Assembly: GCF_023650515.1 (NCBI RefSeq)
Contig: NZ_CP096016.1
Location: forward strand, 1,884,001-1,948,000
DNA length: 64,000 nucleotides
Reading direction: 5' to 3'
Source of the DNA: Alkalimarinus coralli
Lineage (GTDB): Bacteria > Pseudomonadota > Gammaproteobacteria > Pseudomonadales > Oleiphilaceae
Part shown: in pieces, positions 8,087-18,067 of the stretch
How the letters are laid out: every line of letters begins with the position of its first letter
Position numbering within the stretch: position 1 is the first letter of the stretch
Made by a program: the position numbers and the translations under genes
Notes under the pieces: model-generated
What the model was told of the DNA's origin: nothing
The model's input: only the letters and a program-made list of their open reading frames with translations
Databases searched by the model: none

Positions 8087-10003
8087 ATGCGCGATTTTAT
8101 AAGGCCGTTAATGGTGCGTTTTTCACCCTTATTTGTGCTTACCTACCTTATCTTAAAAACATCGACTATTAGCGCTGAAAGTATTATTGAGAGCCACGGT
8201 TTTGCACTGTATGGCGACCTGAAGTACCCCTCTGACTTTTCTCACTTTGATTATGTTAATCCAGACGCGCCCAAAGGTGGGCACATAAGGTTGATGGGGT
8301 TCGGAACATTTGACACCTTAAACCCTTATACGCTCAGAGGCATCAGCCCGATAAATACCCCTGGGCAATACATGTATGGCTTTTCTGAAGAGACCGATAC
8401 ACTATTGTCGGGCACTGACGGCACAACACGCTCCGGAGACGAACCTCAATCTGCCTACGGCCTTATTGCAGAGTCTATTCGCTACCCCGCCAACCTCAGT
8501 TGGTGCATATTTAAGATCAGAGAAAGTGCACGTTTCCAAGACGGCCACTCGATAGACGCTGAGGATGTGTTATTTTCATGGCAAACACTAATCAACAAAG
8601 GGCACCCGCAATTTCGCCAAAACCTAAATGGCATTAAGGACGTTGTTGTTCTGGATAAGCGGGCTGTCAAAGTTCTTTTTAAAGATGAGAACGCTGGCTC
8701 AGACCTCCTAAGGTTCGGCGAGCTTCCCATCCTTCCTAAACACTATTGGCAAGACAAAGATTTCACCAAGACAACGCTGAAGCCTCCCGTTATAAGTGGT
8801 CCATACAAAATAAAGGCTTTGTCCCCGGGAAAGTTCATCACCTTTGAGCGTAACATCAACTACTGGGGTAAGGATCTTCCGGTTAACAAAGGAAGGTATA
8901 ATTTCGATACCATTCAGTTCGATTACTACCGGGATCAAACCATTGCTTTTGAGGCGTTCAAAAGCGGAGAGTTCGACGCATTTTACGAATACACCGCCAA
9001 GAATTGGGCTGCCGGTTATAACTTTCCAGCACTGAAGAGCAAAAATGTCATTAAAGAAGAGATTCCTCATCAGATTCCAGCTGGTACACAAGGCTTGTTT
9101 TTTAATACCAGGAAGCCCCTTTTTCAGTCAGCAGAAGTTCGTCAGGCGATAGCTCTGCTCTTCGATTTTGAGTGGACTAACAAAAATATATTTCATGATG
9201 CATATACCCGAAACAGTAGCTACTACCCAAACTCCATCTATGACTCATCACGATCCAAACCTGACGCGAAAGAACTTGAGTTGCTAGAACCGTATCGCAA
9301 CCAACTGCCCGAAAGTTTGTTCTCAACTCCTTTTTCGCACAACCATTTATTAACAGCCAGCGCGTCCCCTAAAAGCAGTTCAGGCAGAGCAAGCTCGGGA
9401 AGAAAGAGTTCAGGGCGAGGAAGTATCAGGGCAAGACAAAAACAAGCGCTTAATCTATTCAAGAGTGCCGGTTGGCAGCTCAAAAACGGGATGCTTTATG
9501 ATGCCAACTCACAAACCCACTTCAAATTTGAAATACTTATTAGGCAGGCTGGATTAAAAAGAGTGATTGAGCCGTTTATTGAAAATTTAAGAAAAACAGG
9601 TGTCAACGCTTCAGTCAGACTGGTTGAGGCAAATCAATACAAAGTCAGGCTTGATAATTTTGACTTCGACATGACAACATTCGTGCTGGCTCAAGGCCTC
9701 TCTCCAAGCCATGAGCAACGTGAATATTTTCACTCTTCAACCAGAGAAATAAAAGGAAGTCGAAACTATGCGGGAGTCAACCATTCGGCCGTTGACCACT
9801 TAACTGAATCAATTGTTAAAGCGAAAAACCGTCAACAACTTATAACCGCGACGAAAGCACTTGATCGTGTGCTACTATGGAATCACTATATAATTCCAAA
9901 TTGGCACTTGAATTATCACCGTATTGCCTACTGGGATAAATTCAGTAAACCCGATCAACAACCGCCTTATAAGCTGGGTTTTGAAAATTGGTGGATCAAA
10001 TAA
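8087..10003 (+). CDS. Extracellular solute-binding protein, family 5 (YejA-like), first copy
   Basis: 638 residues with an N-terminal signal peptide ending near TSTISAES (about residue 31). Family 5 binding-protein sequence follows (ESHGFALYGDLKYPSDF, YVNPDAPKGG). It would deliver peptides or similar compounds in the periplasm to the YejB/YejE permeases encoded downstream. It is a paralogue of the next gene, sharing DYVNPDAPKGG/EYANPKAPKGG and EAFKSGEFDAFYEYTAKNWA/EAFKAGEYDFRVENTAKNWA. At about residues 423-450 it has a Ser/Gly/Arg-rich insert with three SSGR repeats where the paralogue has a shorter loop. It starts at ATG 8087. Confidence 0.88.
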   Translation: MRDFIRPLMVRFSPLFVLTYLILKTSTISAESIIESHGFALYGDLKYPSDFSHFDYVNPDAPKGGHIRLMGFGTFDTLNPYTLRGISPINTPGQYMYGFSEETDTLLSGTDGTTRSGDEPQSAYGLIAESIRYPANLSWCIFKIRESARFQDGHSIDAEDVLFSWQTLINKGHPQFRQNLNGIKDVVVLDKRAVKVLFKDENAGSDLLRFGELPILPKHYWQDKDFTKTTLKPPVISGPYKIKALSPGKFITFERNINYWGKDLPVNKGRYNFDTIQFDYYRDQTIAFEAFKSGEFDAFYEYTAKNWAAGYNFPALKSKNVIKEEIPHQIPAGTQGLFFNTRKPLFQSAEVRQAIALLFDFEWTNKNIFHDAYTRNSSYYPNSIYDSSRSKPDAKELELLEPYRNQLPESLFSTPFSHNHLLTASASPKSSSGRASSGRKSSGRGSIRARQKQALNLFKSAGWQLKNGMLYDANSQTHFKFEILIRQAGLKRVIEPFIENLRKTGVNASVRLVEANQYKVRLDNFDFDMTTFVLAQGLSPSHEQREYFHSSTREIKGSRNYAGVNHSAVDHLTESIVKAKNRQQLITATKALDRVLLWNHYIIPNWHLNYHRIAYWDKFSKPDQQPPYKLGFENWWIK

Positions 10004-10024
10004 TAATATCACTCGGTATATACA

Positions 10025-11905
10025 ATGATTTCTATGCTTCTCACTTATATTAAACAGCATTCAACGTCTTTCTTCGAGACCGCAGCACGCCAAAAACTTG
10101 TATGTTGTACGGTGTTGTTAACGCTCTCAGTTGCAACGTATGCATCAGAGAAAAGCTCTGTCAGCAACAGCCAAAAAACAACACCTCGGCATGCCGTGGC
10201 CATGCACGGTGAAGTGAAATACCCGGCAGATTTTACTCACTTTGAGTACGCTAACCCCAAAGCCCCCAAAGGTGGAAAAGCACGACTTGGCGTTGTCTCG
10301 AACAGCTATGACAGCTTTCACCCCTTTGTACTTAAAGGTGTTCCGGCAGCAGGCGTGAGCCACTATTTATACGACACCTTAACCGTACAATCTGAAGATG
10401 AGGCGTTTAGTCAATACGGGCTAATAGCCGAAAAAATAGAGATGCCTGAAGATCGCAGCTGGGTTGTCTTTCATATAAACCCGAAAGCCCGCTTTCAAGA
10501 CGGCAAGCCGGTTACACCGGAAGACGTTATTTTTACATTTAACAGCCTTATCGAACATGGTGCGCCCTTTTATAAGGCCTATTATGGTGATGTGTCGAAT
10601 GTGTCAAAAGTCGCACCAAATCAAGTAAAGTTTGACTTCAAAAACAATGAGAACCGCGAGCTTCCGCTTATACTTGGTCAACTTCCAGTACTACCAAAGC
10701 ACTACTGGGACACACGGGATTTTTCAAAGTCGACGCTCGATGCACCAATAGGAAGTGGCGCATACAAAATCAAGTCTTTTAATACGGGGCGATCCATCAC
10801 ATACGAACGAGTTAAAGACTATTGGGCAAAAGACCTTCCCGTTAGAAAAGGACACTATAATTTCGATGAAGTTATCTATGAGTACTATGGCGATCAAACA
10901 ATCGCTCTAGAGGCCTTTAAAGCGGGTGAATACGATTTTAGAGTGGAGAACACAGCAAAAAACTGGGCGACAGCCTACACCGGAGAGAAGTTTGATAAAG
11001 GCATTATCGTTAAGGAAGAGGTCAAGCACCAACAACCTGTCGGTATGCAAGCATTCATCTATAACACGCGACGTAAGATTTTTAGTGACCCTAAGGTTAG
11101 AGAAGCATTAGGTTACGCATTCGACTTTGAGTGGACAAATAAACAGCTGTTTTTTGGCCAGTACAAACGCACTAACAGCTATTTTGAAAACTCAGAGCTG
11201 GCGTCAGAAGGCTTACCCAGTGAAGCAGAGCTAAAAATACTTAACGCCTTTAAAGACCAACTACCTGCCAGCATATTTACCACGGCAAATGAGGTACCTA
11301 AGACTGATGGTTCGGGCAATATTCGTAAAAATCTGCGTAAAGCATTAAAGCTACTTAAAGAAGCTGGCTGGTCCATTAAAAACAGGAAACTGGTCAACAA
11401 TGCGACATCTGAGCCATTTACATTTGAAATACTGCTCTACCAAAAAAGCTTTGAGCGCATAATTCACCCCTTCACAAAAAACCTTGAGAAGCTGGGTATC
11501 GACGCAAAAATTCGCCTGGTTGACACCAACCAGTATATCGGTCGTATCAGGAAATACGATTACGACATGTTTATCATGACGCTGGCGCAGTCTAACTCAC
11601 CAGGTAATGAACAACGTGATTACTGGTATTCAAGCAATAAAGATATTCCCGGCACTCGTAACTATATTGGTGTATCTGACCCCGTTGTAGACCAGCTGGT
11701 CGATATGATCATTGCCGCACCTGACAGAGATTCTCTTGTGACCCGAACACGGGTACTAGACCGGGTGTTGCTGTCAAAACACTATGTAATTCCGCAATGG
11801 CACCTCCCTAAACAGCGTATTGCTTATTGGAAAACACTAAACCACCCAAAAGTCTTTCCAAAATCCGGTGTTAATTTTGATACCTGGTGGACAAGAATCA
11901 ACTAA
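10025..11905 (+). CDS. yejA: Peptide-binding protein YejA, second copy
   Basis: 626 residues. The hydrophobic signal segment is about residues 24-40 (VCCTVLLTLSVATYASEK), followed by an SBP_bac_5 domain (MHGEVKYPADFTHFEYANP, WVVFHINPKARFQDGKPVT). YejA is the periplasmic component of the YejABEF importer, known in E. coli for uptake of microcin C-type peptide conjugates. It begins 21 bases after the first binding-protein gene and ends 204 bases before yejB, a gap filled by a small mobile element. Which of the two paralogues is the functional partner of YejBE cannot be told from sequence. Confidence 0.87.
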   Translation: MISMLLTYIKQHSTSFFETAARQKLVCCTVLLTLSVATYASEKSSVSNSQKTTPRHAVAMHGEVKYPADFTHFEYANPKAPKGGKARLGVVSNSYDSFHPFVLKGVPAAGVSHYLYDTLTVQSEDEAFSQYGLIAEKIEMPEDRSWVVFHINPKARFQDGKPVTPEDVIFTFNSLIEHGAPFYKAYYGDVSNVSKVAPNQVKFDFKNNENRELPLILGQLPVLPKHYWDTRDFSKSTLDAPIGSGAYKIKSFNTGRSITYERVKDYWAKDLPVRKGHYNFDEVIYEYYGDQTIALEAFKAGEYDFRVENTAKNWATAYTGEKFDKGIIVKEEVKHQQPVGMQAFIYNTRRKIFSDPKVREALGYAFDFEWTNKQLFFGQYKRTNSYFENSELASEGLPSEAELKILNAFKDQLPASIFTTANEVPKTDGSGNIRKNLRKALKLLKEAGWSIKNRKLVNNATSEPFTFEILLYQKSFERIIHPFTKNLEKLGIDAKIRLVDTNQYIGRIRKYDYDMFIMTLAQSNSPGNEQRDYWYSSNKDIPGTRNYIGVSDPVVDQLVDMIIAAPDRDSLVTRTRVLDRVLLSKHYVIPQWHLPKQRIAYWKTLNHPKVFPKSGVNFDTWWTRIN

Positions 11906-11912
11906 AATAACC

Positions 11913-12078
11913 TTGAGGCCTTGATACGACGTTGTGAGCGAAGCAAAGACCAGGCAAAGAATGACGGAAAAAGCGCAGTTTATATGTAATAAATCCCGGT
12001 CAACCCCGGGGGCGCGCACAATCATGAGTCATTTTTAACACCGTATTTGCGAGCGTAATAGTCAAACAAAGGCCCCAA
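11913..12078. mobile_element. MITE-like element, copy inside the yej operon
   Basis: 166 bases. The terminal repeats are TTGAGGCCTTGATACGAC at 11913-11930 and, on the other strand, TTGGGGCCTTTGTTTGAC at 12061-12078. Between them GTGAGCGAAGCAAAGAC, AAAGCGCAGT and TGAGTCATTTTT match the copy at 59447-59590 almost base for base. The middle differs and carries a GC-rich hairpin (CCCGG-CCGGG, about 11995-12010). There is no open frame inside and no obvious target duplication. It occupies nearly all of the yejA-yejB gap and could affect expression between them. Confidence 0.75.
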
Positions 12079-12109
12079 TCTTATATTAACCATCTGACAG
12101 AACCCATAT

Positions 12110-13198
12110 ATGTCTGTTTACATTTTAAGGCGCATACTTCTGATGATTCCAACGCTTTTTGGAATCATGCTGCTGAACTTCATTATTATTCAGGCCGCAC
12201 CTGGCGGCCCGGTAGAGCAAACTCTGGCCAAGTTGCAGGGAATGGACTCAAGCGTTCAAAACCGCATGGGCGATAGCATGTCTGCTGAAGTGTCTTCCTC
12301 AGGCGGCGAAGGTTCTGCCTACCGGGGCGCTCAAGGCTTGGACCCTGAGCTGGTTAAAGAAATAGAAAAACTCTATGGCTTCGACAAACCTCCCCACGAG
12401 CGCTTCTGGTTAATGATAAAAAGTTATCTCTATTTTGACTTTGGGGATAGTTTTTTCAGAGACCAGTCGGTCGTGGATCTGGTTGTTGAAAAAATGCCGG
12501 TGTCGATATCCATTGGCCTTTGGTCGACCTTAATTATCTATCTGATTTCGATACCGTTAGGCATTAAGAAGGCCGTTTACGACGGCTCCAAGTTTGATGT
12601 CTGGACCAGTAGCCTAATTGTCGTTGGCTATGCAATACCCGGGTTTTTATTTGCCGTTCTGTTAATCGTACTGTTTGCTGGGGGAACCTATCTAGACTGG
12701 TTCCCACTCAGAGGGTTAGTTTCAAACAATTTTGATGAGCTAACGCTATTTGGTAAGGTTGCAGACTATTTCTGGCATCTGGTTCTACCCATAACCGCAA
12801 ATGTCATTGGTGGATTCGCGACCCTGACACTGCTGACTAAAAACTCATTCCTTGACGAGATTCGTAAGCAATATGTCATTACTGCACGCGCCAAAGGGCT
12901 TGAGGAAAACAAAATACTCTACGGCCATGTATTCAGGAACGCAATGCTGATTGTTATTGCCGGGATGCCGGGGCTTCTGATGGCGCTATTCTTTTCAGGC
13001 TCACTCCTGATTGAAGTAATATTTTCACTGGACGGGCTTGGGCTGTTAGGCTTTGAATCTGCTCTGAATAGGGATTACCCCGTTATGTTTGGTACGCTCT
13101 ATATTTTTACACTAATGGGCCTATTTCTAAAATTGGCAAGCGATATCACCTATGTACTGGTCGATCCGCGTATTGATTTTGATAGCAGGGAGGGCTAA
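12110..13198 (+). CDS. yejB: Peptide ABC transporter permease YejB
   Basis: 362 residues, an inner-membrane BPD_transp_1 permease. The first membrane helix starts at residue 5 ([18 protein letters not shown]). A large periplasmic loop rich in Ser/Gly (about residues 40-80) follows, then the transport domain. The EAA-loop region lies around [25 protein letters not shown]. With YejE it forms the pore energised by YejF. It starts at ATG 12110 and ends three bases before yejE, so the two are translationally close. The length matches E. coli YejB (364). Confidence 0.95.
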   Translation: MSVYILRRILLMIPTLFGIMLLNFIIIQAAPGGPVEQTLAKLQGMDSSVQNRMGDSMSAEVSSSGGEGSAYRGAQGLDPELVKEIEKLYGFDKPPHERFWLMIKSYLYFDFGDSFFRDQSVVDLVVEKMPVSISIGLWSTLIIYLISIPLGIKKAVYDGSKFDVWTSSLIVVGYAIPGFLFAVLLIVLFAGGTYLDWFPLRGLVSNNFDELTLFGKVADYFWHLVLPITANVIGGFATLTLLTKNSFLDEIRKQYVITARAKGLEENKILYGHVFRNAMLIVIAGMPGLLMALFFSGSLLIEVIFSLDGLGLLGFESALNRDYPVMFGTLYIFTLMGLFLKLASDITYVLVDPRIDFDSREG

Positions 13199-13201
13199 GC
13201 A

Positions 13202-14233
13202 ATGAGTCGAAAGCCCTCAATAAACCCCATTACGCAAAGAAGAATTGATAATTTCAAAGCAAACCGAAGAGGCTATTATTCGCTTTGGGTATTTCTTTTT
13301 TTATTTTTGTTTACCCTTTTTGCAGAGTTCGTTTCGAACGACAAGCCTCTCCTGGTTTATTATGATGGCTCTGTATATATCCCCATTTTCAATACTTATA
13401 CCGAAACCGAGTTTGGCGGCGACTTCGAAACTGAAGCCGATTATCGTGACAGCTATATTCAGGACTTAATAAATGACAAAGGCTGGATGATATGGCCCCT
13501 CATTCGCTACAGTTACAAAACCATCAACTACGATCTGCCCGTTCCTGCACCGGCGCCTCCATCTAGCGAAAACTGGCTCGGAACGGATGATCAGGGACGA
13601 GACGTTGTGGCACGTCTTATCTACGGTTTCAGAATTTCAATTCTGTTCGCACTCAGCCTTACCTTTCTCAGCACCATTGTTGGCGTTATTGTAGGCGCGA
13701 CACAAGGCTATTATGGAGGAAAAGTAGACCTTGTTGGCCAGCGGCTCATCGAAATATGGTCAGGTTTACCAGTGCTGTATCTGTTAATTATTCTTTCCAG
13801 CTTTGTGCAACCCAGTTTCTGGTGGCTACTGGGAATTATGCTTCTTTTCAGTTGGATGGGGTTAGTCGACGTTGTAAGGGCTGAATTCCTAAGAGCCCGT
13901 AATTTTGAGTACGTGCGCGCAGCCAGAGCACTAGGGTTGAGCAATCGAGGGATTATGTTTAAGCATATGTTGCCCAATGCAATGGTCGCAACACTGACAT
14001 TCATGCCATTTATACTAACCGGCGCTATTGGAGGGCTCACCTCATTAGACTTTCTAGGCTTTGGTATGCCCTTGGGCTCACCTTCTCTGGGGGAACTCAT
14101 TGCTCAGGGCAAGTCGAACCTCCACGCACCATGGCTTGGAATATCGGCATTTGTGGTGCTATCGCTAATGTTAACGTTACTGGTGTTTATTGGCGAAGCG
14201 GTTCGGGACGCTTTTGACCCTAAAAAGGCATAA
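13202..14233 (+). CDS. yejE: Peptide ABC transporter permease YejE
   Basis: 343 residues; E. coli YejE has 341. An N-terminal OppC-type helix at about residues 25-45 (WVFLFLFLFTLFAEFVSND) is followed by a periplasmic segment and a conserved GTDDQGRDVVARLIYG motif. The EAA loop is near YVRAARALGLSNRGIMFKHMLPNAM. It pairs with YejB in the inner membrane. Spacing is 3 bases from yejB and 6 bases to yejF, so the three form one operon. Confidence 0.95.
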   Translation: MSRKPSINPITQRRIDNFKANRRGYYSLWVFLFLFLFTLFAEFVSNDKPLLVYYDGSVYIPIFNTYTETEFGGDFETEADYRDSYIQDLINDKGWMIWPLIRYSYKTINYDLPVPAPAPPSSENWLGTDDQGRDVVARLIYGFRISILFALSLTFLSTIVGVIVGATQGYYGGKVDLVGQRLIEIWSGLPVLYLLIILSSFVQPSFWWLLGIMLLFSWMGLVDVVRAEFLRARNFEYVRAARALGLSNRGIMFKHMLPNAMVATLTFMPFILTGAIGGLTSLDFLGFGMPLGSPSLGELIAQGKSNLHAPWLGISAFVVLSLMLTLLVFIGEAVRDAFDPKKA

Positions 14234-14239
14234 TCAGAG

Positions 14240-15856
14240 ATGGATAATCATTCACTAATTTCAGTTAACAACTTACATGTTTCCTTTTCTCAAAATGGTC
14301 AAACCATTAATGCAGTAAAAGGTGTATCACTTGAGATTAAAAAAGGGGAAACGCTGGCCATTGTGGGTGAGAGTGGCTCCGGAAAATCAGTGACCGCTCT
14401 ATCTATACTCAAGCTGTTGCCCTACCCGAAAGCATTTCACCCGAGTGGAGAGATCATCTACCAAAATAGAGACCTATTGAAGTGTGATGAAAAGTCGATG
14501 CGTTCAATCCGCGGCGATAAAATCAGTATGATTTTTCAAGAACCCATGACCTCTTTCAACCCCCTTCATACAATCGAAAAACAGATTAGTGAAACACTGT
14601 TGTTGCATAAAGGGTTAACTGGGAAAAAAGCACGAGATAGGGTTATAGAGCTGCTGACACTAGTCGGCATACCCTCCCCTGAATCCAGGCTCTCTTCATA
14701 TCCACATCAACTATCTGGTGGCCAGAAACAAAGGGTGATGATTGCCATGGCGCTGGCAAACGAACCAGAGCTTTTAATCGCTGACGAACCCACTACGGCA
14801 CTTGATGTGACCGTTCAAAAACAGGTTCTTGAGCTCCTTAAGGAACTTCAAACCAAATTGGGCATGGCTATATTGCTCATCACACACGACCTCAACGTCG
14901 TTAAGCATTATGCTGACCGGGTCATCGTCATGCACCTTGGCAAAGTCGTTGAAAAAGGAGAAACACAGGCGCTTTTCGAATCCCCTAAAGCTGACTATAC
15001 CAGAACACTGATAGACGCAGATCCAACAGGAACACCAGAGCCCGTTGCAGATGACTCTCCTGTTTTGTTAAGCACTGACGATTTAAATATATGGTTCCCA
15101 TTAAAAAAGAACTTTTTCGGTAAAACAACCTCATACTTTAAAGCCGCCAACAACATATCCATCTCCGTGCGTAAAGGGGAAACACTCGGCATTGTAGGAG
15201 AAAGCGGAAGCGGTAAAACAACACTCGGGCTTTCATTAGTCAAGCTCTTGCAAAGTAATGGCAGCATCAACTTTAAAGACCACCCGGTGCATACCTATAA
15301 CCAACAGCAATTCCGACCTCTCAGACGCGAAATTCAAATTGTATTTCAAGACCCCTATGGCAGCTTAAGCCCAAGAATGTCAGTTCAGCAGATCATCGAA
15401 GAGGGCCTGGTGATACATCAACTAGGTGATCAGGACGAAAGAGAAGCTAAAGTCATACAGGCATTAAAGGATGTTGAGCTGGATCCCGAAACCCGCCATC
15501 GCTACCCCCACGAATTCTCGGGTGGCCAGCGACAGCGAATCGCCATTGCCAGAGCACTGGTGTTACAGCCCGAGCTAATTATTCTCGACGAGCCTACTTC
15601 TGCACTGGATAGAACCGTGCAATCTCAAGTAGTCGAGCTGCTTAGAAACATACAACAGAAATATCAGATAAGTTATCTATTTATAAGTCATGACTTGGCG
15701 GTAGTGAAAGCGCTAAGCCACCGGGTGCTGGTGATGAAGCAGGGAGAAGTCGTTGAGTATGGAGATTGTCATCAAATTTTCGATAATCCCGATAAAGTCT
15801 ATACACAATCCCTGATTGAAGCTTCATTTTATAACGCTCAGGAAGCATCCAGGTAA
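14240..15856 (+). CDS. yejF: Duplicated ABC transporter ATPase YejF
   Basis: 538 residues with two complete nucleotide-binding domains. The first has Walker A GESGSGKS, signature LSGGQKQRV and Walker B LLIADEP. The second has Walker A GESGSGKT, signature [10 protein letters not shown] and Walker B LIILDEP. It powers import through YejB/YejE in the cytosol. The length fits E. coli YejF (529). It is followed 46 bases later by fabI, which may share the transcript although it also has its own strong ribosome binding site. Confidence 0.95.
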   Translation: MDNHSLISVNNLHVSFSQNGQTINAVKGVSLEIKKGETLAIVGESGSGKSVTALSILKLLPYPKAFHPSGEIIYQNRDLLKCDEKSMRSIRGDKISMIFQEPMTSFNPLHTIEKQISETLLLHKGLTGKKARDRVIELLTLVGIPSPESRLSSYPHQLSGGQKQRVMIAMALANEPELLIADEPTTALDVTVQKQVLELLKELQTKLGMAILLITHDLNVVKHYADRVIVMHLGKVVEKGETQALFESPKADYTRTLIDADPTGTPEPVADDSPVLLSTDDLNIWFPLKKNFFGKTTSYFKAANNISISVRKGETLGIVGESGSGKTTLGLSLVKLLQSNGSINFKDHPVHTYNQQQFRPLRREIQIVFQDPYGSLSPRMSVQQIIEEGLVIHQLGDQDEREAKVIQALKDVELDPETRHRYPHEFSGGQRQRIAIARALVLQPELIILDEPTSALDRTVQSQVVELLRNIQQKYQISYLFISHDLAVVKALSHRVLVMKQGEVVEYGDCHQIFDNPDKVYTQSLIEASFYNAQEASR

Positions 15857-15902
15857 TTCAACTTATTCACTACCAAGTTCAACCGTACTCAAGGAGTATA
15901 AA

Positions 15903-16691
15903 ATGGGGTTATTAACAGGCAAAAAGGCATTAGTGGTAGGCATTGCAAGCAAGCTATCGATTGCTACCGGTATCGCCCGTGCGCTACATGAACAGGGTGC
16001 CGAGCTTGCGCTTACCTATCAAGGAGACAAACTTAAAAAGCGTGTTGAAGGGTTTGCAGAAGAATGGGGAACCGACTTGGTATTGCCTTGTGATGTGACG
16101 GACGATCAGCAAATAGAAGACCTTTTTTCCGCCATCGCCGAGAAATGGGATGGTATCGATATCATCATCCACTCCGTTGGCTTTGCTCCAGCAGATCAAC
16201 TCGACGGCAACTTTGTTGATATCACGACCCGAGAAGGGTTCAAAATCGCGCATGATATCAGCTCCTATAGTTTTATCGCGCTGGCAAAAGGTGGCCGTGA
16301 ACTCATGAAAGGGCGCAACGGCTCGCTATTAACCCTCACCTACCTGGGTGCCGAAAAAACACTGCCGAACTACAATGTTATGGGGCTGGCAAAAGCAAGC
16401 TTAGAAGCCAATGTCAGGTATATGGCGAACAGCCTTGGCCCGGAAGGTACTCGAGTTAATGCGATTTCAGCGGGCCCTATCAGAACGCTCGCGGCATCCG
16501 GTATCAAAAGTTTTCGGAAAATGCTCTCGGAAACCGAACAGCGAACCCCGCTTCGCCGGAACGTAACAATTGAAGAGGTCGGCAATACTGCGGCGTTTTT
16601 AACTTCTGACCTCGCAAGCGGCATTACAGGAGAGATTACCTATGTCGATGCGGGGTTTAATATTACAGCGATGGGAAACTTAGGCGATTAA
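15903..16691 (+). CDS. fabI: Enoyl-[acyl-carrier-protein] reductase (NADH) FabI
   Basis: 262 residues, the same length as E. coli FabI. It reduces trans-2-enoyl-ACP in the last step of each fatty-acid elongation cycle. The NAD-binding start [20 protein letters not shown] and the catalytic Tyr/Lys arrangement [26 protein letters not shown] are present (Y-x6-K). The start at ATG 15903 is decided by AAGGAG eight bases upstream; the open frame extends back into yejF but that part lacks homology. It is the molecular target of triclosan in related bacteria. Confidence 0.96.
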   Translation: MGLLTGKKALVVGIASKLSIATGIARALHEQGAELALTYQGDKLKKRVEGFAEEWGTDLVLPCDVTDDQQIEDLFSAIAEKWDGIDIIIHSVGFAPADQLDGNFVDITTREGFKIAHDISSYSFIALAKGGRELMKGRNGSLLTLTYLGAEKTLPNYNVMGLAKASLEANVRYMANSLGPEGTRVNAISAGPIRTLAASGIKSFRKMLSETEQRTPLRRNVTIEEVGNTAAFLTSDLASGITGEITYVDAGFNITAMGNLGD

Positions 16692-16884
16692 GGTCTACTT
16701 TTTCCAATAATTTTCGACTGTGTCACTGTAACGTTTTGTAAAAAGCATTACCTTCTATTGGCCTCATTACCCGCGTATATGGGGCCTATATCTCACAACA
16801 TTTAACGAACGTCTATTTATACCAAGACGACCTAACCTACCCGTTAGAGTCTAGACTGCCAAAGCAGCCAGTACGATTAACCAG

Positions 16885-17961
16885 GTGATTTCAGTGCAAC
16901 GATTTTATTCTCACATTATAGTTTTATTTTTTTTAGCATTCGGTATTAGCGGCTGCTCAAGTATGGGCGCGGCGATGAAGGCCAGCCCGTCGTTTGCAAA
17001 CTCGATTGGATTCGCTGAAATTCCATATGACGACCTCACCGAGCGTTATACCAATGAATATTCAAAATGGGCAGATGTTAACGGCCTTAAAATTCACTAT
17101 CAGGACGTTGGAGAAGGCCCAACAATCGTTCTTGTACATGGTATCATGTCCTCCCTGCAAACCTGGGATGACTGGGTTATGGAGCTTAGCAAGTCTTACA
17201 GAGTCATCAGCCTTGATGTGCCAGGGTTTGGCTTAACCGGGGCCCCCGAAGCGATAGATGACTTCAATGAGGATTATCTACTGAACACGTTTGCGAAGTT
17301 TATCGATGTTATCGAACTGGATAACTTCTCAATAGCGGGCAACTCATTGGGCGGATACATTGCAGCCCAGTACGCATCAGATTACCCCGACAGAGTCGAC
17401 CACTTGATTCTGCTCGATCCAATCGCATACCCTCAAGAGGTGCCTTGGGTAATGGATTTTGCAACCACTCCTGTAATTTCAACGATTGGCAATTACTTTC
17501 AGCCGCCTGTATTGGTAACCATGAATGTTAAGCAGGTTTATGGTGATCACCAGCGCATCGAGCGAAGGCATATGGATCGGTACGTCCATATGGCACAGCG
17601 CTCGGGGGCCAAAGCCTCTTATATAAAGATAATGGAAATTCTTAAAAGCCGAAGTACTGAAGAAGCACCACTGCCCTTTGCGCAAATAAAAGCACCCACT
17701 TTAATCATGTGGGGCGAGAAAGATGCCTGGGTTCCGCATGAATTATCTCAGCGCTGGAATGAGGACATAAGAAACAGCCAAGTGGTTATCTACCCGGGTG
17801 TTGGACATATGCCGATGGAGGAGATACCCGATAAGACCGTAATGGACGCAATCGCATTTCTCAATGGTGAAAAAGTGTCCCAACCCGCCCCCATATCAAA
17901 GGGTAAAGCGTTTAGTCAGCCAGGGGCGACTGAACGCCAGATAGAGGCAGTATCAAACTAA
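16885..17961 (+). CDS. Alpha/beta hydrolase lipoprotein
   Basis: 358 residues from GTG 16885. The N-terminus MISVQRFYSHIIVLFFLAFG is followed by ISGC, a lipobox, so the protein is probably anchored in the cell envelope. A second GTG three codons later is an alternative start. The hydrolase fold shows an oxyanion region LVHGIMSS, nucleophile Ser in GNSLGG, acid in WGEKDAWVP and His in GVGHMPMEE. The C-terminal 30 residues are Ser/Ala/Pro-rich. Substrate is unknown; lipases, esterases and haloperoxidase-like hydrolases share this plan. It stands alone between fabI and the convergent GGDEF/EAL gene. Confidence 0.82.
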   Translation: MISVQRFYSHIIVLFFLAFGISGCSSMGAAMKASPSFANSIGFAEIPYDDLTERYTNEYSKWADVNGLKIHYQDVGEGPTIVLVHGIMSSLQTWDDWVMELSKSYRVISLDVPGFGLTGAPEAIDDFNEDYLLNTFAKFIDVIELDNFSIAGNSLGGYIAAQYASDYPDRVDHLILLDPIAYPQEVPWVMDFATTPVISTIGNYFQPPVLVTMNVKQVYGDHQRIERRHMDRYVHMAQRSGAKASYIKIMEILKSRSTEEAPLPFAQIKAPTLIMWGEKDAWVPHELSQRWNEDIRNSQVVIYPGVGHMPMEEIPDKTVMDAIAFLNGEKVSQPAPISKGKAFSQPGATERQIEAVSN

Positions 17962-18003
17962 CCTTTAGACCGATTACCCTTTACGCTCTGCACCGAGCTA
18001 TTT

Positions 18004-18067
18004 ATGGTGAGTACTTGTTATGATGAGAACTTGTTATGGTGAGTACTTGTTATGATGAGTACTAACT
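18004..18067. repeat. Four tandem copies of a 16-bp unit
   Basis: Units start at 18004, 18020, 18036 and 18052. The consensus is ATGRTGAGTACTTGTT: copies 1 and 3 are identical, copy 2 has GAGAAC, and copy 4 ends GTACTAACT. The array fills the space between two convergent genes and its last unit runs over the stop codon of the GGDEF/EAL gene (18062-18064). It is too short and too regular to be a CRISPR. It may vary in copy number between strains. Confidence 0.8.

Noticed and set aside
18004-18067. Possible CRISPR array
   Set aside because: Units are contiguous 16-mers without unique spacers, and no cas genes are nearby.
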